From NCBI GenBank assembly GCA_017848855.1, contig JAFIHF010000013.1, forward strand, positions 137,867 to 186,855: a stretch of 48,989 nt of DNA, given 5' to 3'. Source of the stretch: Rhodanobacter denitrificans. GTDB lineage: Bacteria > Pseudomonadota > Gammaproteobacteria > Xanthomonadales > Rhodanobacteraceae. This document shows positions 1-9,155 of this stretch, one piece after another; positions within the stretch are counted from its first letter, which is position 1, and each line of letters opens with the position of its first letter. The notes under the pieces were generated by a model. The model had not been told where the DNA came from, searched no databases, and was given only the letters and a program-made list of their open reading frames with translations. Both the position numbers and the translations under genes were made by a program.

Positions 1-91
1 GTTGGTTTCGACCGAAGAACCGGCAGCCAGCCCCGATCGAGGCCAGTACCACCGCAACGAGGAAGAAGCCGAACCGACGCCGGTTCGGCAT
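1..91 (-). CDS. N-terminus of an unknown protein, cut by the window edge
   Basis: Reading leftward from an ATG complement at 89-91 gives about 30 residues: a short basic start (MPNRRR), a hydrophobic stretch (FGFFLVAVVLASIGAG), then a Cys and a polar segment that runs off the edge. This looks like a membrane anchor or signal peptide. The Cys is not in a good lipobox, because the usual Leu at -3 is missing. I see no convincing ribosome binding site, so the start is uncertain. The gene follows the TonB receptor on the same strand, but a strong hairpin lies between them. Function unknown. Confidence 0.4.
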   Translation of the reverse strand, partial: MPNRRRFGFFLVAVVLASIGAGCRFFGRNQ

Positions 92-190
92 GCAGCGGCA
101 GGCACGCGGGACGAGACAGGCGTGGCCCGCATTGTCGGCGACATCGCGGGCGCCGGCCAGCGATGCGGCAAGCACCGATCCCGGACACGA

Positions 191-222
191 CCGCGGCGCG
201 CCGGTCGCCCGGCGCGCCGCGG
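191..222 (-). terminator. Long GC hairpin after TonB receptor 1
   Basis: A perfect 14-bp inverted repeat (CCGCGGCGCGCCGG and its complement) surrounds a 4-base loop, starting 17 bases past the stop of the minus-strand receptor gene. CCGGA/TCCGG pairs just outside it. There is no clear U-tract on the minus strand, so it may block transcripts or protect 3' ends rather than act as a textbook intrinsic terminator. Confidence 0.55.
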
Positions 223-238
223 TCCGGTGTTGCCTGGA

Positions 239-3028
239 TTACAGATCGACCTTCACGCCGAGGTTGAAGAAGCGGCCGACGATGCCCTCCTGCGACCAGG
301 TGGGGTTGTAGTTGGTGCCCGGGCCCGCGTAGTTCGCGGGGTCGAACGGCGGCAGCTTGTTGAACGCGTTCAAGATCGAGCCGGTGATGCTGACGTGGTC
401 GTTGATCGCGTAGCTTCCGGTCAGGTCGAAGAAGGTGGCCGCCTTGATCCGGCAGTTGGCCGGGAACGGCGTGCCGGCCGGCGTGGTGGTGATGCACGAG
501 CCGGGGCCGATGCCCACGTCCTCGGCGATCTGCGCATAGCCGCTGGTGCGGTACAGCGTGCCGGTCACGGTGAGCGGACCCCAGATGACCGTGTTCGCCC
601 ACGAAGCGCGCAGGCGCGGCGTGCCGGCGCCCGAGGACAGGTTGTACGGGCCCTGGGTGCCCACGTAGCGCTGCTTCGAGCCGTCCGGCAGGGTCAGCGT
701 CCAACTGAAGACATTGGTGGCATTCAGCTCGCTGACGTACTTGACGCCGTTGCCGAAGGTCCAGTGCCCCTGCAGGTCCAGGTCGATGCCGGTGGTCTTG
801 AGCTGGTTCGCGTTGACGTATTCGCCGATCACCTCTATCGGACGCGGCTGCGCGTTCGGGAACTGCGGATCGGGCACGTCGGGCACCACGGTGACGCCCG
901 GCGCCTGCGGCGTGCCGGCGTAATAGGCGTCGAGCGCGGCGCCCGTCTGCGACTGCACGATCACCCCGGTCTTCTTGATGCTGTAGTAATCCAGCGAGGC
1001 GCTCAGCCAATTGGTCGGCTGCACCACCACGCCGAACGTGAAGTTGGTGGCCTTCTCCGGCTTGATGTTCTTGTTCGCCAGGGCATTCTCGCCAAGGGCG
1101 TACGGCTGCACGTAACCATTGTTGCCGTGCATGGCCTGGAACGCGGGCGGCGGCGTGTAGGTGACGAAACCCAGCGACGCACTGGAACCGTTCTCGGCGA
1201 ACGACGGCGCGCGGAAACCCTTGGACCAGGTGCCGCGGATGGCGAGCCAGTCCATCGGTTTCCACTTGATGCCGAGTTTCGGCGAGAAGTTGTTGCCCAC
1301 GTCGGAGTAATGGTCGAAGCGGCCGGACGCATCGACTTCCAGCGAATTGAGCAGCGGCGCATCCAGCTCGGCGTAGAAGCCGCTCACGTCGCGGCTGCCC
1401 TTGGTGTGGGCGTTGCCCAGGCCCTGGAACTCGAAGTTGGGGTTCAGCGTCGGATCGTTCTGTGCCTCATGGCGGAACTGCGCGCCCACGGCAAGGCCAA
1501 GGCTGCCGCCCGGCAGGTTGAAAAGCTCGCGGTTGGCGCTGAGGTCCAGCGAGTCGAGGTCGGAGGTCGAGGTTTTCGAATAGCCCGGCGCCAGCGTCGC
1601 GCGGATCGCCGGCGAGTTCGCCGAAGGATTGGCGAAGTTGTAGGTGCCGTTGGCCACCGCGTCGAGCAGGGCGTTGTAGCTGATGAAGCCGTACTGGTCC
1701 GTGCCCAACCAGGTGTGGTTGATCACCGCCGCGACATCCCAGTGCCAGTCGTCGAACTGGCCGCTGACGCTGCCCACGAGGCGCGCGTTGTGGTTGTTGT
1801 AGTTGAATCCGTTCGGGATGTCGCCGAACGCATAGTTGATAGCCGCGGGTACCGCGAACGGATTGGAGGGATTGCCCACCGGCAAGGTGATCGCGTCGGT
1901 GTTGTTCGGGATGGAATTCTGGATCTGCGCGGGCGGCCCCACGGTCCAGGTTTTCGCCTGGAAATAGCTGGCCGACAGGTAGGCCGTGGTGGTGTCGTCG
2001 AGCTTGACGGTGAAGCGCCCGTACAACCCGCCCTGCTCCATCGCCGGCTGCAGCTGGCCGTACTGCGAGGCCAGGTTCTGCTGGCAATAGCTGCCCGGAC
2101 TGTTCGGGTCGTTCGTCACCAGCGTTTCATAGGGGTCGCCCGCGCAGCTGCGCAGCGGCTGGATGTTGCCGCCGGTGGACGGCGTGACCGAACCGTAGAT
2201 CGAACCCACCGCATTGGAAGGCACGCCGGGATTCGGGCCGCCGAGCGGGCTCAGGTTGGTCGTGTTGTACGGGAACGGCCGCTGGTTCACCCGGATGCTG
2301 TTGTCCTTCTGGAACTGCGCGCTGAAGTAGGCGTTGTAGTGGTCGGTGTCCAGGTCGCCGCCGCCGGCCAGCAAAGTGGCCTTGCGGGTGAAGCCGCCGC
2401 CGCGCTGCGAGGTGCCGACGTCGGCGGTGGCTTCCACGCCGCGGAAGTGCGGCTTGAGGATCACGTTGACCACGCCGGCGATCGCATCGGCGCCGTACAG
2501 CGACGAGGCACCGTCCTTCAGCACCTCGATGCGCTCGACCGCGGCGAGCGGAATGGTGTTCAGGTCGACGAAGGAGCGCTCGCCGTCGTCCGACACCGCG
2601 TAGCTGGCGTTGCGATGGCCGTCGATCAACACCAGGGTGGAATTCACGGTGAGGCCGCGCAGGGCCACGCCGGACGCGCCGGCCGCGAAACCGTTCGTGA
2701 ACGCGTTCGGGATCGAGCCGCTGTTGTCGGCGGAAATCGCGCGCACCACGTCGGACAGTGTGGTCAAGCCGCTGCGCTGGATCTGCACCGCCGAGATCAC
2801 CGTCACCGGCGAGGTGGTCTCCACGTCGATGCGCGGTATCGCCGAACCGGTCACCACGACGGTCTGCAACTGTTGCGCCTGTTGCGCCGACGGCTGCTGC
2901 TGCGATGACTGCTGCTGCGTGGACTGCTGCTGCGTTGGCGAAGCCGGCGGCGGCGCACTTTGCGCAAAGGCCGCAGCCAGCGGGGTCATCGCCAGACCGG
3001 CGAGGGAAACCATCGTCATGCATTTCAT
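239..3028 (-). CDS. TonB-dependent outer-membrane receptor 1
   Basis: A 929-residue outer-membrane beta-barrel that would import a large or scarce substrate using TonB-ExbB-ExbD energy. The start is the ATG (MKCMTM) whose complement is at 3026-3028, because GGAGG lies 8 bases upstream. The reading frame stays open further upstream but without a comparable site. Residues 1-22 form a signal peptide (cleavage after AFA). Residues of about 30-60 are a Gln-rich linker. The plug domain then begins at TVVVTGSAIPR and carries typical plug text (VLIDGHR, RIEVLKDGASSLYGADAIAGVVNV). The remainder is barrel. This style of receptor is abundant in Xanthomonadales. The substrate cannot be told from sequence and no transport partner is adjacent. 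It is divergent from TonB receptor 2 across 444 bp. Confidence 0.93.
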   Translation of the reverse strand: MKCMTMVSLAGLAMTPLAAAFAQSAPPPASPTQQQSTQQQSSQQQPSAQQAQQLQTVVVTGSAIPRIDVETTSPVTVISAVQIQRSGLTTLSDVVRAISADNSGSIPNAFTNGFAAGASGVALRGLTVNSTLVLIDGHRNASYAVSDDGERSFVDLNTIPLAAVERIEVLKDGASSLYGADAIAGVVNVILKPHFRGVEATADVGTSQRGGGFTRKATLLAGGGDLDTDHYNAYFSAQFQKDNSIRVNQRPFPYNTTNLSPLGGPNPGVPSNAVGSIYGSVTPSTGGNIQPLRSCAGDPYETLVTNDPNSPGSYCQQNLASQYGQLQPAMEQGGLYGRFTVKLDDTTTAYLSASYFQAKTWTVGPPAQIQNSIPNNTDAITLPVGNPSNPFAVPAAINYAFGDIPNGFNYNNHNARLVGSVSGQFDDWHWDVAAVINHTWLGTDQYGFISYNALLDAVANGTYNFANPSANSPAIRATLAPGYSKTSTSDLDSLDLSANRELFNLPGGSLGLAVGAQFRHEAQNDPTLNPNFEFQGLGNAHTKGSRDVSGFYAELDAPLLNSLEVDASGRFDHYSDVGNNFSPKLGIKWKPMDWLAIRGTWSKGFRAPSFAENGSSASLGFVTYTPPPAFQAMHGNNGYVQPYALGENALANKNIKPEKATNFTFGVVVQPTNWLSASLDYYSIKKTGVIVQSQTGAALDAYYAGTPQAPGVTVVPDVPDPQFPNAQPRPIEVIGEYVNANQLKTTGIDLDLQGHWTFGNGVKYVSELNATNVFSWTLTLPDGSKQRYVGTQGPYNLSSGAGTPRLRASWANTVIWGPLTVTGTLYRTSGYAQIAEDVGIGPGSCITTTPAGTPFPANCRIKAATFFDLTGSYAINDHVSITGSILNAFNKLPPFDPANYAGPGTNYNPTWSQEGIVGRFFNLGVKVDL

Positions 3029-3472
3029 GGGCAAACCTCCGGCGTGGGGAACCGTGGCGAGGTGCTCGCATGACTCGAGGGCGTGCAACAGCATCCCTGT
3101 CTCGATGCGGGAACGCGTTGCTGCAAGTGCCGACGGGCGTGGGGACGCAGGCAACCGTCGCTGAATGTCCGGACTACTCCCCGTGCACGGTCATTGCAAG
3201 TGACCGTGGCGAATCGCGTTCACGCGCCATTTCCGAATGTCGCGCCTTTGTGTCGAGCCAGGCTCCGGGTTGATGCAACCAACCCCGCATCACGCCACGG
3301 CCTTCCATACGTCCAAATGAAAGGCCTTGCATGGCGACGCAGCACGAACGCCGGCAACTGCGCCGCAATTTCTCGCGCCGCGCATCGCATCTTCCTTTTG
3401 TTGCATGGCTGTCATGCGCGCGGTCCAGCATCCCGCGCCGTGCCTCGCCCTTCCCATTCCCCGGACCCGTCC
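3029..3472. other. 444-bp divergent intergenic region between two TonB receptors
   Basis: No credible gene is visible here; the open frames crossing it are upstream extensions of the receptors or antisense frames. It must hold promoters for both receptors. A single PhoB-like half-site CTGTCAT lies at 3409-3415, about 60 bases before the receptor 2 start, but the partner half-site 11 bases away is poor. I could not assign -35/-10 elements with confidence. Confidence 0.6.
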
Positions 3473-5668
3473 ATGCCCTTGCCCGCCTCGCGCTCCCGCG
3501 GCCCCGCCCTGCTCGCCCTCTCCATCGCCGTCGCGCTGGCGTCGCCGGTCCACGCCGACGACGCGCCCCGCGCGCAGCCCGCGCCGGCCACCGTCGACGG
3601 CAGTTCCGCATCGCCGCAGGACGCCCGGCGCCTCGACGCGGTGCAGGTGAGCGCCACCACGACCACCGTCGTCGTGCCCACCCAGGCCTCGACCATCGCC
3701 ACCGAGCCGCAGTCGCTGATCGGCAGCCTGTACCTCAAGGAGAACATTCCGCCCAGCGGCGACTACACCGATGCGATCGCGGTCTCGCCCAGCGTCTCCA
3801 CCGTGGCGCCGAACGGCCCCGGCCTGATGGAGGCGGCGCAGGTCAACCTGCGCGGCTTCAACGACGGCGAATACAACGTCAGCTTCGACGGCATCCCGTG
3901 GGGCGATTCGAACGACTTCACCCACCACTCGACCAGCTACTACACCAACCGCGACACCGGCGGCATCGTGGTCGACCGCGGCCCCGGCACCGCCGCCACG
4001 CTGGGCAACGCCACCTTCGGCGGCACCGTGGCGGTGAGCTCGAAGGAGCCGGGCGCGGATTTCGGCATCGAGCCCTGGCTCAGCTTCGGCAGCTGGAACA
4101 CCCGCACGGAGGGCGCCGAACTCGACACCGGCCGCATCGACCGGAGCGGCGGCACCACCGCGCTGCTGATCGCGCAGAACGGCGATTCGGACGGCTATCT
4201 GAGCTACGCCGGGCAGCGCCGGCAGAACGCGATGGCGAAGATCGTGCAGCCGCTCGGCGAGCACCTCACGCTGAGCTTCATGGGCCTGTACAACAAGCTG
4301 CACCAGTACGTGCCGTTCGGCGCCACGCTGGCCGAGCTGCAGCAGTACGGCCCGGACTACGGCCTCAACAACGACCCCGCCAGCCAGAACTACTACCGCT
4401 ACAACCGCGACGAGATCAACACCGACATGGGCTACGTCGGCCTGCACTACGCCGACGACGGCTGGACGGTCGACGACAAGCTCTACACCTACGGCTACAA
4501 CCACTTCGGCTTCAACGGCGTGGACCCCAACGGCGAGACGCCGAACGGCACGGTGTACGGCGCCAACGACGTGCCCGGCCAGCGCATGCGCAACTGGTAC
4601 CGCTCCTGGGGCGACATCTTCCGCCTGGCGAAGGAACTCGGCCCGGGCGAGCTGCACGCCGGCTTCTGGTACGACCACCAGGACAACCTGCGCTGGCAGG
4701 TCGAGACCGACGAGACGCTGGATGGCGCGCTCAACGGCATCCCCGCCGGCGCTGCGGTCGACCGCCGCATGAACGACACGCTGCGCACCTTCCAGCCCTA
4801 CCTCGAATACCAGTGGAATTTCGCCGACACCGCCTGGCTCACCGGCGGCGTGAAGTACGTGAACTTCCGCCGCAGCATCGACGCCACGGTGAACCAGAAG
4901 ACCGGCCAGCCGCTGCAGTACGGCAAGACCTGGAGCAAGGCGCTGCCCTCGCTCGCCGTGCACTGGGAGTTCATGCCGGACTGGACCGCCTACGCGCAGT
5001 GGGCCAAGGGCTTCCTCGCGCCCAACCTCAACACCTTCTACACCACCGACCCGCGCGCCAGCGACGTGAAGCCGCAGGGCACCACCAACATCCAGCTCGG
5101 CACCGTCTGGAGCGACGACCGCCTGAGCCTCTCCGCCGACGTCTACCACATCGACTTCAGCAACAAAGTGGAGAAGCGCAAGGTCGGCGGAATCACCTGG
5201 TTCTACAACGCCGGCGGCGCCACCTACAAAGGCCTGGAGCTGGAGGGCAGCTATCGGCTCGGCGCCGGCTTCAGCCTGTACGCGAACGGCTCGCTCAACC
5301 GCGCGATCGACAAGGACACGAACCAGTGGCTGCCGAACGCGCCGCACAAGACCGCGGCGCTGGGTCTGATCTACCGCGACGGCCCGCTGTATGCCGCGCT
5401 GGTCGACAAGTTCGTGGGCCAGCGCTACGGCGACAGCGGCCAGACCCAGCGCATGGGCGGCTACGCGGTCACCAATTTCTCCGCCAGCTACACCTTCGAT
5501 CTGGCCGGCGACGGCATCAAGGACGTGCGCGTCGGCCTGCAGGTCGGCAACGTGTTCGACAACCAGCACATCGTCGACCTCGCCGGCTACACCGCGCAGG
5601 ACAACACGCCGATGTACTTCACCATCCCCGCGCGCAACTACCAGCTCACGCTGTCGGCGAGGTTCTGA
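3473..5668 (+). CDS. TonB-dependent outer-membrane receptor 2
   Basis: A 731-residue TonB-dependent receptor. The ATG at 3473 is chosen because it opens directly on a signal peptide (MPLPASRSRG followed by a hydrophobic core, cleavage after VHA at residue 28); upstream in-frame sequence reads like non-coding DNA. The plug domain includes VNLRGFNDGEYNVSFDGIPWGDSND, and the barrel ends with the C-terminal Phe (LTLSARF) expected for BAM-dependent assembly. The stop at 5668 lies 2 bases before the start of a secreted acid phosphatase gene, whose ribosome binding site (GAGG) sits inside the receptor's last codons. The two are therefore translationally linked. From this I infer a receptor for a phosphorylated compound or for a product released by the phosphatase, but no substrate residue is recognisable. 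Confidence 0.93.
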   Translation: MPLPASRSRGPALLALSIAVALASPVHADDAPRAQPAPATVDGSSASPQDARRLDAVQVSATTTTVVVPTQASTIATEPQSLIGSLYLKENIPPSGDYTDAIAVSPSVSTVAPNGPGLMEAAQVNLRGFNDGEYNVSFDGIPWGDSNDFTHHSTSYYTNRDTGGIVVDRGPGTAATLGNATFGGTVAVSSKEPGADFGIEPWLSFGSWNTRTEGAELDTGRIDRSGGTTALLIAQNGDSDGYLSYAGQRRQNAMAKIVQPLGEHLTLSFMGLYNKLHQYVPFGATLAELQQYGPDYGLNNDPASQNYYRYNRDEINTDMGYVGLHYADDGWTVDDKLYTYGYNHFGFNGVDPNGETPNGTVYGANDVPGQRMRNWYRSWGDIFRLAKELGPGELHAGFWYDHQDNLRWQVETDETLDGALNGIPAGAAVDRRMNDTLRTFQPYLEYQWNFADTAWLTGGVKYVNFRRSIDATVNQKTGQPLQYGKTWSKALPSLAVHWEFMPDWTAYAQWAKGFLAPNLNTFYTTDPRASDVKPQGTTNIQLGTVWSDDRLSLSADVYHIDFSNKVEKRKVGGITWFYNAGGATYKGLELEGSYRLGAGFSLYANGSLNRAIDKDTNQWLPNAPHKTAALGLIYRDGPLYAALVDKFVGQRYGDSGQTQRMGGYAVTNFSASYTFDLAGDGIKDVRVGLQVGNVFDNQHIVDLAGYTAQDNTPMYFTIPARNYQLTLSARF

Positions 5669-5670
5669 CG

Positions 5671-6378
5671 ATGCGCAAGACGATCCTGGTCCCGCTGCTG
5701 CTGCTCGCCGCGCTGCCCGCGTTCGCCGCCGACGGCCCCGCGGTCGACCTCGCGGCGCTGCTGCCGCCGCCGCCCGCGTCCGGTTCGCCGGCGGCACGGC
5801 GCGACCTGCAGGGCGTACTCGACGTGCAGGCGCACCGCACGCCCGCTGAGGCCGCCGCGGCGCGAGCCGACGAGGCGCACAGCGTGTTCCGCTACGCCGA
5901 CGTGTTCGGCGCGGCGTTCACGCCGCAGGAGCTACCGCGCACGGCGGCGCTGTTCGCCCGCGTGGTGGCTTACGACAAGGGCGAGGTGAAGGCGGTGAAG
6001 GCGTACTGGCACCATCCGCGCCCCGCGCTGGTGTCGCACGCGGTGCATCCGCTCAGCCAGGAGCGGCCGGACGACTGGAGCTACCCCAGCGGCCACTCCA
6101 CCCTGGGCTACACCGAGGCGGTGCTGCTGGCGAACATGGTGCCGGAACGGCGTGCGGCGATCTTCGCCCGCGCCGACCTGTACGCGCAGCACCGCATCGT
6201 GATGGGCGTGCACTACCCCAGCGACGTGGAAGCCGGCCGGCTCGCCGGCACTGTGCTCGGCGGCCGTCTGCTGGCCGATCCGGCCTGGCAGGCGGATTTC
6301 GACGCGGCGCGCGCCGAGCTGCGCGCGGCACTGCAACTGCCGGCCGAGCCGGCCGCCGCGGCGCTCGCCGTCCATTGA
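5671..6378 (+). CDS. Secreted PAP2-type (class A) acid phosphatase
   Basis: A 235-residue periplasmic phosphatase of the PAP2/class A non-specific acid phosphatase family (PhoN-like), which removes phosphate from organic monoesters through a phospho-histidine intermediate. Residues 1-19 are a signal peptide (MRKTILVPLLL, ending AFA). The three-part active site is complete: K110-x6-R117-P118, P139-S140-G141-H142, and R175-x5-H181-x3-D185. The third motif starts with His where many members have Ser. The start at 5671 is supported by GAGG 8 bases upstream, and the gene begins 2 bases after TonB receptor 2. That coupling suggests the enzyme works on, or prepares, the receptor's ligand. Confidence 0.9.
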   Translation: MRKTILVPLLLLAALPAFAADGPAVDLAALLPPPPASGSPAARRDLQGVLDVQAHRTPAEAAAARADEAHSVFRYADVFGAAFTPQELPRTAALFARVVAYDKGEVKAVKAYWHHPRPALVSHAVHPLSQERPDDWSYPSGHSTLGYTEAVLLANMVPERRAAIFARADLYAQHRIVMGVHYPSDVEAGRLAGTVLGGRLLADPAWQADFDAARAELRAALQLPAEPAAAALAVH

Positions 6379-6436
6379 CGCCGCCCGCCCGTGAACGGCC
6401 GCCCGCGGACGGCTCGCCCCCGCCCGCGGGCTCGGC

Positions 6437-6442
6437 GATAAT
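6437..6442 (+). promoter_or_regulatory. -10-like GATAAT six bases before the envC ATG
   Basis: GATAAT is followed by exactly six bases and then the ATG at 6449. No Shine-Dalgarno sequence is present. A transcript starting at the usual distance from this -10 would begin at or next to the start codon, so it would be leaderless. No good -35 is visible. Confidence 0.5.
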
Positions 6443-6448
6443 CGGCCG

Positions 6449-7669
6449 ATGCCCAGCCCCGTCCGCGTCGCCCGCCTCCCCGCCCTCTCCGTCGTGGCCC
6501 TCGGCGCCGCCCTCGTCTTCGTCCCGGCACAGGCGCGACAGGACAAGGCCCAGACCGAGCAGGCGGCCGCGAAACAGAAGCTGGGCAGCGTGCAGCAGCA
6601 ACTGCAGGCGCTGGACAAGCGCCAGGCCGCCACCGCCGCACGCCGCGACGAGCTCAACGCACAGCTGGCGAAGCAGACCACCGCGCTGGCCGCCGCCGCG
6701 CGCGCACTGCGCCAGACCGACGCCGAGATCGCCGCCAAGCAGCAGCAGCTGGAACAGCTGCAGCAGCAGCGCGCCGAGCTCAAGCAGAAGCTGGACGGCC
6801 AGAAGGCCGCGATCGCCGACCTGCTGCGCGCCAGCTACGCGCTGGGTCACGGCTCGGACCTGCGCCTGCTGCTGGACAACGAGGACGTGGGCCGCATCGC
6901 ACGCGCGCTGGTCTACTCGCAATACTTCCAGCAGGACCGCGTGCGGAAGGTGCAGCAGCTGCTGGCCAGCCTCGCCCAGTTGCAGACGCTGGAGGCGCAG
7001 ATCGCCGCCGAGCAGCAGGCGCTGCAGGCCCAGCGCAGCCAGCGCGAGCAGCAGAACAAGCAGCTGGCGCAGCAGCGCGCCACGCAGCAGAAGCTGGCCG
7101 CCGAAACCGACGCCACCTACCAGGACCAGGCGCAGCGACTCGCCGCGCTGAAGCAGGACGAGCAGTCGCTCAACAACCTGGTCGGCAAGCTGCAGAAGCA
7201 GATCGACCAAGCCATGCGCGAAGCCGCCGCGCGCGAGGCCGCACGCCAGGCCGCGGCGAAGAAGCACGGCGGCAAGGCGCCGCCGCCGCTCGCGGTGGGC
7301 GGCGCGGGCGCCAACATCCGCGGCAACCTGCCCTGGCCCGCGGCCGGCGAGGTGCACAGCTACGGCAACGGCGTGCTGATCCGCGCCGCCGGCGGCAGCG
7401 AGGTGCATGCGGTGGCGAACGGCCGCGTGGTCTACGCCGGCTTCCTGCGCGGCTACGGCATGCTCTTGATCCTCAACCACGGCAACGGCTGGATGAGCAT
7501 GTACGGCAACAACGAAACCCTGCTGCACGGCGTGGGCGACGCGGTCAGCGCCGGCCAGGCGGTGGGCACGGCGAGCGCGCCCACCGGCGTCAACACCGGC
7601 GTGTACTTCGAACTGCGCCGCGACGGCCAGCCGGTCGATCCGCGCAGCTGGCTGGGCCAGCACCGCTGA
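6449..7669 (+). CDS. envC: Murein hydrolase activator EnvC
   Basis: A 406-residue periplasmic protein that activates N-acetylmuramoyl-L-alanine amidases (AmiA/AmiB in E. coli) at the division septum under FtsEX control. Residues of about 1-28 form a signal peptide (ending FVPAQA). Residues of about 30-265 are a long coiled coil rich in Gln, Ala and Lys. The last ~110 residues are a LytM (M23) domain. As in known EnvC, this domain lacks the zinc ligands: the catalytic HxH of active LytM enzymes is replaced around VYFELRRDG, so it should be an activator and not a peptidase. The ctpA protease gene follows 109 bp downstream, a common pairing in Xanthomonadales. The start codon has no Shine-Dalgarno sequence but does have a close -10 box. 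Confidence 0.93.
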   Translation: MPSPVRVARLPALSVVALGAALVFVPAQARQDKAQTEQAAAKQKLGSVQQQLQALDKRQAATAARRDELNAQLAKQTTALAAAARALRQTDAEIAAKQQQLEQLQQQRAELKQKLDGQKAAIADLLRASYALGHGSDLRLLLDNEDVGRIARALVYSQYFQQDRVRKVQQLLASLAQLQTLEAQIAAEQQALQAQRSQREQQNKQLAQQRATQQKLAAETDATYQDQAQRLAALKQDEQSLNNLVGKLQKQIDQAMREAAAREAARQAAAKKHGGKAPPPLAVGGAGANIRGNLPWPAAGEVHSYGNGVLIRAAGGSEVHAVANGRVVYAGFLRGYGMLLILNHGNGWMSMYGNNETLLHGVGDAVSAGQAVGTASAPTGVNTGVYFELRRDGQPVDPRSWLGQHR

Positions 7670-7778
7670 ATCGTCGGTTCAGCCTGCACCGTTGACGGGC
7701 GCCCGCCGTCGTCGCAGGCTGGCAACGTCAAGGCCCGCCACCGGAACGGCGGGCGTCCCCTTTCCCCGGAGTCGTCCC

Positions 7779-9155
7779 ATGCGGTTTTCCACCTACAGCC
7801 TGTGCGCCCTGCTGCTGGCGGCGCCGTTCGCGCATGCGCAGACCGCGCCGGCGCCGGCCGCGAGCGCGCCCGAGCCGCCCACCGAACTGGCACCCACCCA
7901 CGTGCGCGCGGATGCGCCCGCCAAGCCCGGCGACAACCAGGTCGACCTGCAGGACATCCGCCGCTTCAGCCGCGTCTACGACATCGTGCGCCAGGCCTAC
8001 GTGGAGCCGGTGAGCAACCACGCGCTGATGAAGGACGCGATCACCGGCATGCTCGCCGGGCTCGACCCGCACAGCGAATACCTCGACAAGGAAGGCCTCG
8101 CCCAGCTCGACGAGGACACCACCGGCCAGTACAGCGGCCTCGGCATCGAGGTGCTGCAGCAGGACGGCGGCCTCCTGATCGTCACCCCGATCGACGACAC
8201 GCCCGCCTCGCGCGCCGGCATCCGCCCCGGCGACAGCATCGTGAAGATCGACGGCGTGCTGGTCGACCCGCAGAACGTGGACGACATGTTCAAGAAGCTG
8301 CGCGGCAAGCCCGGCAGCAAGATCACGCTCACCATCGTGCACAAGGGCAGCGACAACCCGGTGGACCTGCACCTGGTGCGCGAGAACATCGCGATCACCA
8401 GCGTCAAGGTGCATCAGCTCGATCCGGGCTACGACTACATCCGCATCACCCAGTTCCAGAGCGACACCGCCGCCGACCTCGAACGCAAGCTCGGCGCGCT
8501 GATCGCCAAGGACGGCGCGCCCAAGGGCGCCGTGCTCGACCTGCGCAACAACCCCGGCGGCCTGCTCACCGCCGCGGTGGGCGTGAGCGACGATTTCCTG
8601 AACTCCGGCACCATCGTCACCACCCGCGGCCGCCTGCCCGACTCCAACATGAGCTTTTCCGCGCACCCCGGCGATCTCCTGAATGGCGCGCCGCTGGTGG
8701 TGCTGGTGAACCACGGCACCGCCTCCGCCGCCGAGATCGTCTCCGGCGCGTTGAAGGACAATCACCGCGCGCTGCTGATCGGCCAGCGCACCTTCGGCAA
8801 GGGCGTGGTGCAGACCGTGCTGCCGCTGGACGCCGACCACGCGGTGAAGCTCACCACCGCGCGCTACTACACGCCCAACGGCACCTCGATCCAGGCCGAA
8901 GGCATCAAGCCCGACATCCCGCTCGCCGACCTCAGCGTGCGCAAGGCCGATGCGGCGGCCGAGCTGATCAGCTCCGAAGCCGACCTGCCCAACCACCTCG
9001 CCAACGAAAACGCCAAGGCCGGCACCAACATCGACAACGACGGCAGCGCCGCCGAAGCGAAACTCGCCACCAGCGACTACGCGCTGGCGCAGGCGCTGAA
9101 CGTATTGAAGGGCATGGCGCTGGGGCGCGGGGCGGCGGTGCCGGCGGCGAAGTAG
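7779..9155 (+). CDS. ctpA: C-terminal processing periplasmic protease, S41 family
   Basis: A 458-residue S41A serine protease (CtpA/Prc type) that cleaves periplasmic substrates from the C-terminus, in other bacteria including cell-wall hydrolases. The start ATG at 7779 follows CCGGAG and opens a signal peptide (MRFSTYSLCALL, ending AHA). A PDZ domain lies at about residues 110-195. The catalytic Ser is S316 (TASAAE) and the general-base Lys is K341 (FGKG), 25 residues apart as in Prc. The position next to envC fits a role in regulating septal peptidoglycan hydrolysis, but that link is inferred. The C-terminal ~65 residues are low-complexity and acidic/Ala-rich. Confidence 0.93.
   Translation: MRFSTYSLCALLLAAPFAHAQTAPAPAASAPEPPTELAPTHVRADAPAKPGDNQVDLQDIRRFSRVYDIVRQAYVEPVSNHALMKDAITGMLAGLDPHSEYLDKEGLAQLDEDTTGQYSGLGIEVLQQDGGLLIVTPIDDTPASRAGIRPGDSIVKIDGVLVDPQNVDDMFKKLRGKPGSKITLTIVHKGSDNPVDLHLVRENIAITSVKVHQLDPGYDYIRITQFQSDTAADLERKLGALIAKDGAPKGAVLDLRNNPGGLLTAAVGVSDDFLNSGTIVTTRGRLPDSNMSFSAHPGDLLNGAPLVVLVNHGTASAAEIVSGALKDNHRALLIGQRTFGKGVVQTVLPLDADHAVKLTTARYYTPNGTSIQAEGIKPDIPLADLSVRKADAAAELISSEADLPNHLANENAKAGTNIDNDGSAAEAKLATSDYALAQALNVLKGMALGRGAAVPAAK

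Noticed and set aside
2-2908. Very long open frame on the strand opposite TonB receptor 1, and similar long antisense frames such as 3290-5797, 11217-13343, 21623-23773 and 25581-27824
   Set aside because: They mirror real genes with clear motifs, are Arg/Ala/Val/Gly-rich as expected from GC-rich antisense reading, and contain no recognisable domain.
3398-3426. Possible Pho box upstream of the TonB receptor-phosphatase pair
   Set aside because: Only one half-site (CTGTCAT at 3409-3415) is good; positions 11 bases on either side match poorly, so I report it only as a half-site.
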